Shown: one piece after another, positions 11,914 to 23,083 of the stretch
Layout of the letters: each line of letters opens with the position of its first letter
How positions within the stretch are numbered: position 1 is the stretch's first letter
Assembly: GCA_014529385.2 (NCBI GenBank)
Contig: CM043969.1
Location: 27,291,446-27,355,445 of the forward strand
DNA: 64,000 nt
Source of the DNA: Adiantum capillus-veneris
Taxonomy: Eukaryota > Streptophyta > Polypodiopsida > Polypodiales > Pteridaceae
Direction of reading: 5' to 3'
Translations under genes and position numbers: made by a program
The notes under the pieces: generated by a model
Seen by the model: only the letters and a program-made list of their open reading frames with translations
What the model was told of the DNA's origin: nothing
The model's database searches: none

Positions 11914-12544
11914 GTGCCTTGGAGCGATTTTAGCACTTTAAGACCCTCCAATCCCAATTTCTGCACTTTCTACAATAATACAATTATTAGGTCATCTCTA
12001 AAGGGGAAGATAATGGCTTACATTTCAAAATTGTGTGCAATATGTGTGCAATATGTGCTATGTGATCGTGAAAATGCCATGAAAGGAATTACATACAACT
12101 CAATAATAATGTGTTCAGTTTCAAACATTTTTAAGGTTTATGTGTGTCTGGACCTAAGCATCAAAAGAGGCCTCATTAAGCCTATCCCCAAACAATTATG
12201 CTACTCGCAACTAAAGCATTGGTTCCCCATAACATTGATGTATATTGCCTACAAAATTTTCACCAACAGTATTTCCCTCAGGCTCTCTTGCCTCCTCAAC
12301 AAAGTCCTCACCCCTCACCAACATGGATTCATCAAGGGAAGGTCAGTCTATTATAACATTATAGCAGCAATGATGGGCATTGAATATTCCACTTACACTA
12401 AACAAGAGTGTATCCTGCTCCAACTAGATCTTGATAGAGTCTACAATAGGATAACATGGTTATTCATTGAAGATGTCATGAATTCATTAGGCTTTGAGCC
12501 ATGGATGTGCCGCTTGGTCAACACCCTCATTGCAAGTAGCCAAT
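11914..12544 (+). pseudogene. LINE reverse transcriptase, 5' half (split by element A)
   Basis: Non-LTR RT sequence: RGLIKPIPK, then WFPITLMYIAYKIFTN, HQHGFIKGRSVYYNI and catalytic motif A as LLQLDLDRVYNRITW (the first catalytic Asp kept, Lys of the usual DxxKAYD lost). The frame runs into the LTR of element A at 12545. The same frame resumes at 53390, after the duplicated CCAAT, and leads to the FADD box. The start given is only the first Met of the open frame; the true N-terminus (endonuclease domain) is not seen. The LINE is a dead copy. Confidence 0.85.
12540..12544. repeat. Target site duplication CCAAT, left of element A
   Basis: CCAAT precedes the LTR start TGTTAGCAGC at 12545 and recurs at 53385-53389 directly after the right LTR. 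Confidence 0.92.
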
Positions 12545-12764
12545 TGTTAGCAGCAAGCTAACGCAGACACCATTTTTGAGAGTTATCCTTGTAAAACAAT
12601 TATTATTTTGATAAATCGGTAATATTGTAACTGCTATTTTCTTGGTAAACTTTGTAATTAATGAGCTGGGGCTACAAGCTTCCAGATTGTATCAGCCAGT
12701 CAATTCCTAGCTTTGGTAAAACTCTAGATTATTAATTTTGAGCACCCAAAAACCTTGGCTAAGG

Positions 12765-12772
12765 TATAAAAG
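12765..12772 (+). promoter_or_regulatory. TATA box of the A LTR
   Basis: TATAAAAG within GGCTAAGGTATAAAAGCC. Equivalents are TATAAAC at 52704 in the right LTR, TATAAAAG on the minus strand at 4491-4498 and TATAAGG at 55904 in E, all about 215-230 bp into the LTR. Transcription would start roughly 30 bp downstream. Confidence 0.6.
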
Positions 12773-12911
12773 CCAATTTTTGTAAGTTTTCTATAAGTTT
12801 TTGGATAAGAAATAAACAGCGTGAGCTAACGACGCTCACTTCTTTCTTTCTCGTGCTTCCTACTCCCTCCCCGGTTGTCACATTGCGAATGCATTTGTTG
12901 TATTGCAACCG

Positions 12912-12919
12912 CAGGTAAG
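12912..12919 (+). promoter_or_regulatory. Splice-donor-like site in the A LTR
   Basis: CAG/GTAAG at junction 12914/12915, a full match to the plant 5' splice consensus, about 150 bp after the TATA box. It is identical in the right LTR (52841/52842) and in A2 (4348/4347, minus). E has a weaker GTAG/GTGAAA near 56067-56075. Confidence 0.5.
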
Positions 12920-13114
12920 AGCTCTACGCATTGACGTTATCCATTCACAGTATTTTGTAGCTTTGGCATCGCCGACCCGCGACCTACTTTCATCATAACT
13001 AGGAATTTACACTTTTTAAACGAAAACTAAGCATAGGCGGGGTATTGGGGCATCATTGCTAAGCATTTAGATGCATTCTTGGTCGAAAACGACTAGGTCA
13101 AAAATCCAGTGCTA

Positions 13115-13130
13115 TTAATAATCGTGGTTT
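13115..13130 (+). repeat. Half-site of the A-family inverted repeat in the 5' LTR
   Basis: Left arm TTAATAATC, centre GT, then GGTTT instead of the right arm. It begins 348 bp before the LTR end, the same distance as in the right LTR. Confidence 0.7.
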
Positions 13131-13465
13131 TGGAACTTGACCTAAAGTGGGGTTTGAGGTCATAGGCATGTGTGCCTAGGTCTTATAAACTTGTCCTAGA
13201 AGTTTCATGACATTTGGATGTCATTTGATGCTGTAACGGATGTGATTTGCTTGCCGATGAGCGATTAGCTTTTGGTGATTTCAATCACTTGAGTGTAGCT
13301 TGAGTTAGATGCGAGTTGTTAGTTGTTTTCTGAGAGATTAACAACCTCTTGTAGCCTGTATGTACTAGTCAAGTCAGCTTCGTCCCATGGTTTGACAAAT
13401 TAATTGTGGTTCTCGCTAATATTGTAATAAGATAGGATGGTGAGGTTAGACATGCGTCCCACATT

Positions 13466-13488
13466 TGGCACCGTTGCCGAGGATCGAA
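13466..13488 (+). other. Primer binding site, tRNA-Asp-like
   Basis: TGGCACCGTTGCCGAGGATC, then GAA, 2 bp after the LTR. Compared with the complement of the plant tRNA-Asp 3' end it differs at two positions (A for G at positions 5 and 15). Athila-type plant elements use the same primer. Confidence 0.85.
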
Positions 13489-14170
13489 GAGACCTAAACT
13501 AGGGAAAAACACGAGCGACTTGTGTAATTTTCCTTTAACTTCCTCTAGGTTTTCCTAGAGTTCAAAACTCTCTTTTAGAAACCGCATACTTTAAGATTGT
13601 CATCTTTTACTATGTAGAGGTAGCTTGGAAGTAATCGTACTTGCTGAGTACCTTTAGGACTATAGGATTGTAGATTTAGATTAGGATTTGGAGAATGATT
13701 GGTAGACGAGACAAGTCTTAAGATCAAGACTCTGAAAAACATTTAAGAAAAAAAAGAACACAAGAAAATGAGTGTTTGTGGACACTTTCCACAACGCCAT
13801 TGCATGAGAAACTAGGAATAGGGTAAGTAGGATCCGAGGTGGATTTCATAGCATTGCTCTCTCTGAAAGAATCAAGTGTGAGTTGTTATGTAAAGTTGCA
13901 GAATTTTAGGTCTACGGCTAGAAATAGCACGAAAAGACTCGAATTCACTCAATCCAACTGGGGAGTAAGTCTAAGAGTTGTCCGAACCAGTGGGTAAGCT
14001 CAAGGACACTTCGAGGTAAAATTTCAAGAAGGTGACCAAAACTCAAATTATTTACTTTTTCTTGACATTTTAGGCCAAATTAAGTTTTGACTTGATTTAT
14101 AGGCCTTAAAACATCATAAAAGGATTGTCTTTGAGAAAATTGCAAAAAAGTGTTCATTTCAAGCCTCAAG

Positions 14171-14190
14171 TTAATAATCGTGATTATTAA
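14171..14190. repeat. A-family inverted repeat, leader copy 1
   Basis: Arms TTAATAATC and GATTATTAA around GT. Confidence 0.85.
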
Positions 14191-14455
14191 CTTTTTGCTC
14201 TAAATTAGCCAAGACTCATACCATTGACTCATTGCATGTGTACAAACAACTTTTGTAAAGGGCTAAGAGATTTGGATCACTAAACTGGCAAGAATCTGGG
14301 TAAAAACTAAAATTTGTACTGGCTTTTTGAATCTTGAGTGTGAATTGAGGAAAAATTTATTCAAACTTGTGGAAAATTAATTCATAAGCTTATATTGATG
14401 TGATAAACATGTGTATATGCTTAGCTGACCAAAACCTTGAAAAATTGTGGCAAAA

Positions 14456-14477
14456 GTAAATAATCACGATTATTTAC
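14456..14477. repeat. A-family inverted repeat, leader copy 2
   Basis: Perfect arms GTAAATAATC and GATTATTTAC around AC; 286 bp from copy 1, centre to centre. Confidence 0.9.
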
Positions 14478-14748
14478 ATCTGTCCTGCTTTTGAACTTTT
14501 TTGACCAAGTTGGCATACCAATAGCTTTACGATGCTATAATAAGCCCACAAACCAAATTTGGTAAGATTTGGATCACTGCAGTGAAAACTGTGATAAAAA
14601 TTGCAAAGTTGGTCTGCGGACAAATAATTGATGACCATTTGACCAATAATTGTCCAAACTTGATGAAAATTGGCTAGAGACCTTAACATAAGGTGCTTAA
14701 CAGATCTGTGTCAAAGTTGGGACAAAAATTTGAAAAAAATTATCAGGA

Positions 14749-14770
14749 GTAAATAATCGTGATTATTCAC
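14749..14770. repeat. A-family inverted repeat, leader copy 3
   Basis: Arms GTAAATAATC and GATTATTCAC around GT (one mismatch); 293 bp from copy 2. Confidence 0.88.
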
Positions 14771-15032
14771 ATCTGCTTTAAAACTTGGTGATTTTTCAAA
14801 TTTGAATATATCACAAGGTCAAGCACATCAAGTAGACCCCACAAATCAATTTTGGTGAAGTTTGGACCACAAAAGTGAGACTTAAGCCAGATTCTCAAAA
14901 TCAAAGTCTACGAACACGGAACAGTGGGTAAATTTGATCAAATTTTGTCCAAATTTGTTGAAACTTGTCCAAGGGATTTAACAAGTTGTATACTTGCCAA
15001 ACCTATCAATCAAGTGCAAAAAATTGACAAAA

Positions 15033-15054
15033 GTAAATAATCGTGATTATTTAC
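15033..15054. repeat. A-family inverted repeat, leader copy 4
   Basis: Perfect arms GTAAATAATC and GATTATTTAC around GT; 284 bp from copy 3 and about 418 bp before the gag start. Confidence 0.9.
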
Positions 15055-15460
15055 TTCTGCTATCCAGAGACTTCAATTTTGACTTTTGGGCTCATACAAT
15101 GTTAGACTAGCATAATATAAGGCCATGGGGAAATTTTGGGTTCAATCGGATCAAAATTGTTACAGATACACTCAGTTTACAGGTTTCATATTAAACCTTT
15201 GCTTTTGCTAAAGCTAAATCTAAAAATCAACATTTTTACTTACATAGCACGATTTGAAGTGATATATAGAGACCAATCACTGGAGTTCTCAAGAGCTCTA
15301 CTGTCCTTATAGAAAAATAGCTAGTTTGATTAATTTTGTACAGGAATTAGGTTGCAGGCGAGAAACCAGTGGCTTGACAGAAAGTTGCAATTGAATCGAG
15401 AGGAAATTGACGAGAAGTCAATCTAAGGTGAGTACTCAAACCAAGGCTTCATAAGTCTAT

Positions 15461-18055
15461 ATGAACCTTAGATCCGGTCGTGTATTAGGAAATCAAAGCC
15501 TATTCGGAGAAAACACCATTAGAGTATCCATTGAAGAAAGCATTAATCAAGGCAACTCCTTGCACACAATTCCTGAAGAAGTCTTGGACACTTTTTCAGA
15601 TTCAACATCCGAAATGTCTTCTTACTCGACTCACTCGAAAACCGGAACGACAATGCGCTATAAGCATATACTCTCCTTTTATAAGACTAATCATCATGGA
15701 GCCCAAGTGTACTTGGATCCTAACGAGGAGTATGCTATTTGCATTCATGACCATGGTATTGAGTTCAAAGAAGAGGTTAGGGCAAACAAACAAGGAAAAA
15801 TGTACATGGATAAAAACGGAACTCAATATGTGCAAGTCAAAAATCTTGACGTGGTAGATAAATGGGGATTAGAAGTAAACACTATAATCCCAGATATGTC
15901 AGCAAAAGAAGGACCACTAACTTTGGAATTCCAGGGATACGATTAAGTAGACTTGAAGCCTTTGAAACGGCTTAGTACAGATAATCCTAGTATCGGAGTC
16001 TATTGTTGTGAAGATAGAAACATAAAAGATCTTTTGTGGACTTCTCATGCTAGACCAGGACAATTAACAGCCATGAAGATCATATATATCTTCAAGATAA
16101 AAGATAAGGAATTTGCGGATCTACCAACTTACTTGTTTAGGGATTGTTATAACAACAATTTTGTTATGATGACTCCTGAGGAGGTAGAACAAACCAAATA
16201 CCAGGGGTATTCCATACGGGATTGGATATTGGGTCAAGGACCAGAAACCACTCCAAGAGACGAACATCATGAGAGATCATCTAAGAGTAGTGTGAAGAAA
16301 CCAAAAATCACCTCATCACGTAGAAAATCGGGTGACACTAAGGCCAGTCCAAGGCTACATGAGTCACTATTTTCGACAGACTGGTTTGAAGGGCTTGGAA
16401 CAAGACCAACTCCCAGAAGACCTAGAGTTGAGCCGAATCGACCTGTCAGACCACCTGATTTTCAAAAATGGGTCAAAAAATGCAGTGGATCAGGGGATCC
16501 ACCACCTAGCAAGCTTTAAGCAAGTGCTAAGAGCAGAGCGTATATTCAATTTCCATACTCAATTCGAGGGGTTTGGAATGACATTAGGAGGAAAAGATTT
16601 GACATGGTTCCAAAACATTCCACCAAGGTCAATCATGGATTTGAATACATTAGCTCAAGGATTTGTAGCTGCTTGTTATAAAACGGGGATTAAACATAAT
16701 ACGATAGCTCAAATCTACAGCTTTAAACAAAAACATGGTGATTCTGTTAGGGATTGTGCAACTCGAATGAAACAATACATTGTCAGATGCCCAGAGATGG
16801 AGATACCTGCAGAAGAGCGACTTGTATCATTGTTTCTGGAGGGACTGCTAAACAAAGAACTTCATGTTATACTCTATAGTAAAAAGCATACAACCCTAGA
16901 GGAGTGTGTCTGATGCTATTGACCTAGGAGACAATCGTGAGATCTCCAATGAAGAGGATGTCCCTAAGAATAACCAAAGCGAGAAGACAGCATCCACAAA
17001 ACCAGCATAAGTGGGAACGGCTGCTACAGCACCAGTCTCAGCCATTGAAGATATGCTAAAAAGGATGAATGACATGATGAACAATATGCAAAAAGCACCT
17101 ATGAGAGGACCAAGACAAGGGATAACCCCACAGAGACAACCAATTAGGCCACAAAAATGGTGTGAAATCGAGGGTAAATGGACCAACCATGAGACCCACG
17201 AGTGCTACTTCAGACCAAAATATTATGGGAATGTTTAGTACGTGTCCATGAGGCCCCAAGGACAACCCATGTACAGATATCAGCCTAATATGGCTCAAGT
17301 TCAAAGACCACCAATGGGTATGGAGAGACCTCAACCTGTGATGGGACAAAAACCTCCTTATCCAGGAGATAATGCGGTGCCTGTAAAGTACATGCACTCA
17401 GAAGGAGTCATAGATGAACAAGCATTAGTGCCTGTTACACCCTATGCAGAGCCTAGTCCATCTACAGTAATGGTAGAGGGAGATTGGTATAGTCCACATC
17501 CACCACCAACGGAGGAAACCATGACTTATGCTCCACGAGAGCTTGCACCAATGTACTATGTAGCTAGTCAAGGTGTCAGACCTCCCATCGAAAGACCCAT
17601 GATGAAGCCCAAAATAGGAAACTGTAATAATTGTGGTGTTGATGACGATTGGAAGAACGAGTGTCTAAAGCCTGACAAAAACCTCAAACCAAATGAAGCC
17701 TATTGCATACAATGTTGCAAATAGGGAGGACACTTTCCAAAAGATTGTCCTAAGAATCCTTTGAACAAGGAAAAAACTGTAGTCAACGTAGTCCAAGTGA
17801 TGCCTAGTAGCTCATCGGAGAGCGAACCAATTGTTCCAATCAAGGTAATCACTAGAGCCCAAGCAAAGAAAAAGAAATACAATTCCTCTGATGATTCAGG
17901 GAACACGAAAGTTTCTTCTCAAAGAATCAAAAGGAGCAGAAGCAAAGATATGAGATGAGAAAACTAAAACAACGGGTTGAAAATGAAGAGAAAGCAAAAA
18001 TTCTAGCCCAGGACAAGTTGAAGGAAACTGGCATTGAGTTGAAGGAAACAACCAT
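15461..18055 (+). pseudogene. Element A gag, part 1
   Basis: Capsid-type protein that would package the element RNA. It starts MNLRSGRVLG at 15461; E has a matching N-terminal region. A stop occurs at 15944, then the frame continues 15953-16519 and shifts to 16332-16913. The gag domain lies at about 16510-16915 (TQFEGFGMTLGGKDLTWFQN, SFKQKHGDSVRDCATRMKQY, LVSLFLEGLLNKELH). Two zinc knuckles follow: CNNCGVDDDWKNEC (about 17620-17665, His lost) and a CCHC-like CIQCCK-stop-GGHFPKDC (about 17704-17750, one residue too long and with a stop). A charged KE-rich tail follows. Element B interrupts it at 18056; part 2 is 27602-27972. Confidence 0.85.
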
Positions 18056-19837
18056 TGTCAAAGAGTTGGTGGTCTTGCCAGGAAGGCGTCCGGCCTCTAG
18101 CTGTGAGCGTTTGTGGGGAGACTGTGAAGCTTTTCACTTAAGCGAGCTTAGTCTTTGTAGAAAATACATTGTGTGTAGCCATTGGTATCTTACACGCAGA
18201 CACACACATACACACACGTGAAACCCTCAAAACAAGACAAAGATGAAAACATCAAGGCTTTGATCGTATCTAATCAAAGGTAGGATGAAAGGGTTCACTG
18301 ATGCATTTATAATAGCAAGTTGTTGTGCTCCAAATAGACTGCGAATGGTTCTTTGAAACTGTAACTTAGTGCTTACAAAGATGTAGATATTTTGCCTAGC
18401 GATAGGAATGAGCCGTGTATACAAGTCTTCTTGGTTCATAGTAATATTAAGAAAGCAAGACTCAACCCCTAGAGGAGAATAAATATGTGCACATCAAAAG
18501 AATTAGAGTAGTCTAGTAGTGGAAAAATAAGAGGATGTGGAGAAAGAAGAATCTCTTGTAGTCTTTCCGGCCTAAAGAGAAACACAATTCTCTGTTGGAA
18601 GTGGCTTTTACGGCTAATACAAACGTTAATTCTAATATGTTGCACAAAATGAAAGGGTTGAAAAGTTACACCATCGGGGTTACTCATCTAAGAAAGCTCA
18701 GAAAGCAGCCTAAACAATGGAGGAAAGAGATAAGAGAGACAATCAACACACAAAGACCCACACAATTTTAATCCAAAGAAGTGAAGCACACCTTAAGACT
18801 TGTGATATTGTAGCCAACTTGATGAAGTAGATGATGCGTAGTAGTCCGAACACCGTTTACAAGCCACCAACATTGCGTCTTTATTGATGAAAGAAGGTTA
18901 CATAGAGTGTACGAGTATTACAAGTGAGGAGATAGAAGGCTTGAGGCATGAAGTAGCAAGCTCAAGATGTGTTAGGCTGAAATTGAGAGAAAGTTTTCCT
19001 CACGGAGATGCCTAGGAGGTTGGGTGGTGGCTTGATAGAGTGGCTTGATTATGAGGATTGCTTGAGCGCTTGATTGCTTGATGGTTTGCTTGATGATCAA
19101 GTGAGGAGAAAAAGGCTCTTTTTATAGGTGAGGTTGCCTCTTGAAGAAGATATTTTCTTAGAAATATCCAAGGGATTTTTGCGACAAGTGTCTCCCTTTT
19201 TAAAAATATCTTTATCTTCAAAGTTTCTAGATCTTTCTCTTCAAGAAATATCTAGAGGTTCTTCTAGATCTATCTAGAGGTTCTTCTAAATCTTTCTAGA
19301 GGTTCTTCTAGATATTTCTCTTCAAGAAAAATCTAGAGGTTCTTCTAGATTTTTCTCCAAATATCTTCTCCTTGCCGCCATAAGTCTCCAAGAGTATCTT
19401 TATAAAAAATTGAGAGAGAGCTTGGCATACATCATGGATGACATCAAACAAACTCGTAACCACTTTTCTAAGGGATTTTTCTAGGTCCATAATCACTCCA
19501 AAGTGCACCTACTAGGTGTAGAATGACACCTCATGGGGTATACTATGACTAAGGCCACTTTTGGCCATGCTATACATGTCATATTCCACCTAGGATTCCT
19601 TGTAGATAGGAGGTAAGTTTTATAGGCTCATTTCATCATGGCTCCAAGAAGACGTTCACAAAGAAGCCCAGGATCGAAGCCCATTCCCAACAAGAGTGAC
19701 ACATCAGACTTCCACTAGCTTTTTGCATGCTACATAGAAAATGCATATACTTATGCATACTTAAGGTATACAAATAAAATCCATAATATTATAGGGCTCA
19801 GCTTCCATTCCCACCATGCACGTGCCACGGCACGACA
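18056..19837 (-). mobile_element. 3' LTR of element B
   Basis: In plus orientation it runs TGTCAAAGAGTTGG...GCACGACA, 1782 bp, matching 25820-27601 along its full length. A cluster of four short direct repeats (TCTAGAGGTTCTTCTAGAT-like) lies near 19250-19350. Short ORFs inside it are paired between the LTRs only because the DNA is duplicated, and have no recognisable product. Confidence 0.95.
19250..19350. repeat. Short tandem repeats in B LTR (TCTAGAGGTTCTTCTAGAT type)
   Basis: Four imperfect copies of about 22-50 bp spacing, each a near-inverted repeat (TCTAGA...TCTAGA). The same cluster is at about 27010-27120 in the other LTR. Confidence 0.7.
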
Positions 19838-20904
19838 TCCACCCCCTCTAAACCTGCACATCCTCCGGTATGTGCCACAGCCAATGTTTGCAGGTTCGAC
19901 TCTCTTGGAGTTTCTTCTTCTTCACCTTCACTTGGTGATTCCAAACCTTCATTCTCGCTTACTTGATCAGTCGGATGACTATCCTCGCTTCTTTTGAATA
20001 CCTTGATTCTCTTTCCTGCAATGGGTATCTTTATTTCTATTCTATCCAATTCAGGCAAGGTGTAAGTGGGATTGTCATGTACATACTTGACTATATACGG
20101 TCCAAACCATCTTTTTGAAACCTTTCGCATGACAGTATGCTGATTATCAAGACTACTGTCATACACTAAAACCCAATCTCCTTGCTTAATTTCCTTCATT
20201 CTTAGCCTGTGTCGTCTATCAAAGTAGTCCTTGCTTTTCAACCTGGCACTCTTCAATCTTTCTTTTGCAACCTCAATGTCTTCAGGCCTTTTTTCTAGCT
20301 GTCTTATACGCAAGGCAAGGAGCTCTTCTCTGCTAAGCCCATCTTGCCAAGGTAGCACATTCCATGTGGGAATGGTCTCTTCAATGGGCTTTACAGGCTT
20401 TTGACCATACATCAATTTAGCAGGCATGTAGCCAGTTACTGAGCTGTGTGTCGTGCGATCCGCCCATAGAGCATATGGCAATAGTTTTAGCCACTCACTA
20501 ATTCTCCCTTCACAAGCTTTAGCCAAGGCTTTGATGATTGGCGGATTCCCTCTTTCACTTTTGCCGTTGCCTTCCGGATTGTAAGCAGTGGTAAGGGAAA
20601 TCTTGATTCCTATCCTGGAAAAGAATTACCTTGCTTCCTTGGCATCCAGCTCTGCTCTGTCTGCAGTTATCTTTCCCACACAACCATAGCGGCAGATTAC
20701 ATCCTCAAGGAGAAATTTACATACTGCCTCTGTAGTCTTTGTCCTTAAAGCTCGCCCTTCAACCTGATTAGTCAAGTCTTCGCTTGCAAGAACCAAGTAC
20801 CTCATTTTCCAGAGTCCTAAAGGCATGGTGACTAGATCCACAACCCATTTGTAATGCATGGCTAGTGGATATGTAGGGTGCAAATCCATCACGATGTCAG
20901 ACAT
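19798..20904 (-). pseudogene. Element B integrase core and C-terminal part
   Basis: The integrase joins cDNA to target DNA. Read from 20904 on the minus strand: first catalytic Asp in WVVDLVTMP, then IICRYG-like CVGKITADRAEL with the second Asp, a stop near 20626, the Glu in NPEGNGKSERGN (about 20540-20580), then WLKLLPYALWADRTTHSSVTG. After it come GDWVLVYDSSLDNQ and KRWFGPYIVKYVHDNPTYTL, the SH3-like C-terminal domain. An acidic tail runs into the LTR. No chromodomain is visible. Frame breaks at 20897-20904 and about 20530-20626 make it inactive. Confidence 0.85.
19838..19850 (-). other. Polypurine tract of element B
   Basis: Minus-strand AGAGGGGGTGGA abuts the 3' LTR start TGTCGTGCC. Confidence 0.75.
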
Positions 20905-23083
20905 TTGAATACATTTTACATGTTAGACATGATTCCACAAAGTGGGATACATCCTTGTACATACCTTTCCACCAATACCTTTCCTTTAGCTTTGAAAAAG
21001 TTGCCCACACACCACGGTGTCCAGCCCATAGGTTCTCATGAAACTCCTGCATGAGCTTTACCTGACTCTGTTTGTTACATACTACCCTTTGCGGTATAGC
21101 ACCCTTCTGTTTTGGATGTTTCCATAAGTAACCATCCTGCAGAAAGTACCCATATGCTTTTCTACGTATCCTCTTAAACTCATGCTCAGACCAGTCACCC
21201 TGTTTTGTTAAAGTACTCAAAAAACAACCAATAAGCAACCAATCTCCTTCATACCCATCTTCTAAAAACAACTCAAGTGCACTAGGTGTGTCAACATCAT
21301 TATGCTCAACATGATTAATGGAGTAGAACTTTGTGCCTACATCTTCACTATCATCTACCATGTCTTGCTCATCCTCATACCTTGCCCTTGACAGCATATT
21401 TGCTATCGGGTTGTCTTTTCCTGCAATATGCTTGAACTCAGGATTCAAGGACTTAATATAGGCAATCCATCTTAGCATGGAAATGTCTGGTGTTGAGCAC
21501 CTTGTAATCATTCCAAGGAGTGGCAGACAATCTGTTTCCACAACCACATATGCTCCAATCAAGTACTCCTTTTCACTCTTTAGTGTTGTAACCATGCCCC
21601 ACAACTCCCTTTTTACCTGTGGGTAGTTCCTTTGTCGAGTACTTAGAACCTTGGCTCCAAACCTTACCACATACCTATGTCCCTCTTCATCATCCTTCCC
21701 TATTGCCCATCCAATTCCCGTCGGACTTGTATCTACTGTCACTATTACTGGCTTTCCACACTCATAGTTTACCTTTCTTAAAGTCGGTGCTTGTTGTAGC
21801 AAATCCTTTATCTTTCTCATAGCCCATGCTTGTGCGTATCCCCAATGAAACGTTTGGTTTTTCCTTAACAACTGATACAAAGGATCTGCTATATGTGCAT
21901 AATGTGGAATCCATATAACATAAGACACACATGCACCAAGAAATCTGCGAGCTTCACTCACAGATATGCATACCTCCTTCATCTTTTGAATTGCATCCAT
22001 TTTTGCTGGACAAGGTCGTCTCCCATTGGGGCCACACATGTGCCCAACAATCAACACCTCTTTCACTCCAAATACAGACTTCTGTCCTGAGAGGGTAAGG
22101 TTTACCTCTTCCAGTCTGGATAGGATCTTGTCACAATCATTTATGTGTTGTGCCACAAAGTTGCGGCACCCCTTAGAATCCAAAGCTTCATCTTTATTAC
22201 TTTCTTCACATCCTTTGATAGGAACATCATCAAGAAAAGGCATAATTACTTGGGGAATAAAGTCATGTAAGACCTTATTCATAACATTCATCATATGTGC
22301 AACCGAATTGGTTACTCCCTGTGGTAAGGTACACATCCTCACCAAACCCAAAGGTGTCCTCATGGTAGTCAGATCCCTGCTTTCCATTGCTAGTTGGAAT
22401 TGATCATACCCTGAGTACAAATCTCCCATAGAATATATTTCCCTTCCTGCAAATGCTTCTGCAAACTCATCCACAATTGGCCCTGTACCCATATTCCTGA
22501 TTGTGACTTTGTTGACCGGCTGCATATCTTGGATGAAGCGCAAAGCTCCATTCTTCTTTGGTACTGTGAACCACTTGTTTGAGTATGGAGCACATGAAGG
22601 CTCCAAAATACCCATCTTAATCTTCTCATTTAGCATCTCAATTAACTTTGGTAAGTGAGCCTTTGGAACTGGTATTGGCCGTAAGTTCCAAGGTACATGA
22701 GGGATGGTAAAGATCACCATAGGAGCAACAATGGTAGGATCTACGCATCCTATCTCATGTGGCTCAAATGCAAATTCTTTTCCATGTTTAGAGAGCATCT
22801 CTTCAAAACATTCCCTTTCAACCTGTGTCAAGGAGTCCTCATTCCCAATCTTCAATTGCTTTAGAGACTCCTTTGTAAACCTGTGTCCAATCCCTTTTGG
22901 ATTTCTGAGACTAGGTTGCAAAGAAGACTGTTCTAGCTTTTCCTTGCAGTCCTTTGGCAAAGGAAGTGCCACTGGTTTTACCTTCTTTGCCATAGTCTTG
23001 TACTTGGTGTCCACCTTTACTTCATGTTTTCTTTTTATCCTCCTGTTCCTTTTGAAATGCCTCAACCACACTGTACATTTCAC
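20897..23083 (-). pseudogene. Element B reverse transcriptase, RNase H and integrase zinc domain
   Basis: One 728-codon open frame. RT: APYSNKWFTVPKKNG, RFIQDMQPVNKVT, GDLYSGYDQFQLAM (first Asp), TPLGLVRMCTLPQGVTNS and the catalytic box MPFLDDVPIKG (FLDD). RNase H: VTVDTSPTGIGWAIGK, YPQVKRELWGMVTTL (Glu), VVVETDCLPLLGM (Asp), HIAGKDNPIANMLSR. It ends with an HHCC-type zinc domain (HENLWAGHRGVW ... CLTCKMYSNV). It is the best-preserved pol frame in the window. Gag-pro upstream and integrase downstream are in other frames or behind stops. Confidence 0.92.

Larger units (their letters stand above)
12545..13463 (+). mobile_element. 5' LTR of element A
   Basis: Starts TGTTAGCAGCAAGC and ends CGTCCCACA, 919 bp. 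Near-collinear with 52484-53384 and with the minus-strand copy at 3800-4720. It contains a TATA box, a donor-like splice site and the inverted-repeat half-site. The PBS follows 2 bp after its end. Confidence 0.95.
13489..15460 (+). other. Leader of element A with four inverted repeats
   Basis: About 2 kb without a supported ORF between PBS and gag. From about 14170 it consists of poorly conserved units of about 287 bp, each opening with the family inverted repeat and containing a phrase like AAATTTGGT.A.GTTTGGATCAC. The repeat cores are conserved while the rest of each unit has diverged widely. Confidence 0.75.

Noticed and set aside
14171-15054. Regularly spaced palindromes as a CRISPR array
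   Set aside because: Spacing is about 287 bp, the inter-repeat DNA is itself repetitive, and the region is the leader of a plant LTR retrotransposon.
18227-18687. Paired small ORFs in 18227-18687 and 25991-26451 as a conserved gene family
   Set aside because: They lie in the two LTRs of element B, so they are copies made by LTR duplication, not separate conserved genes.
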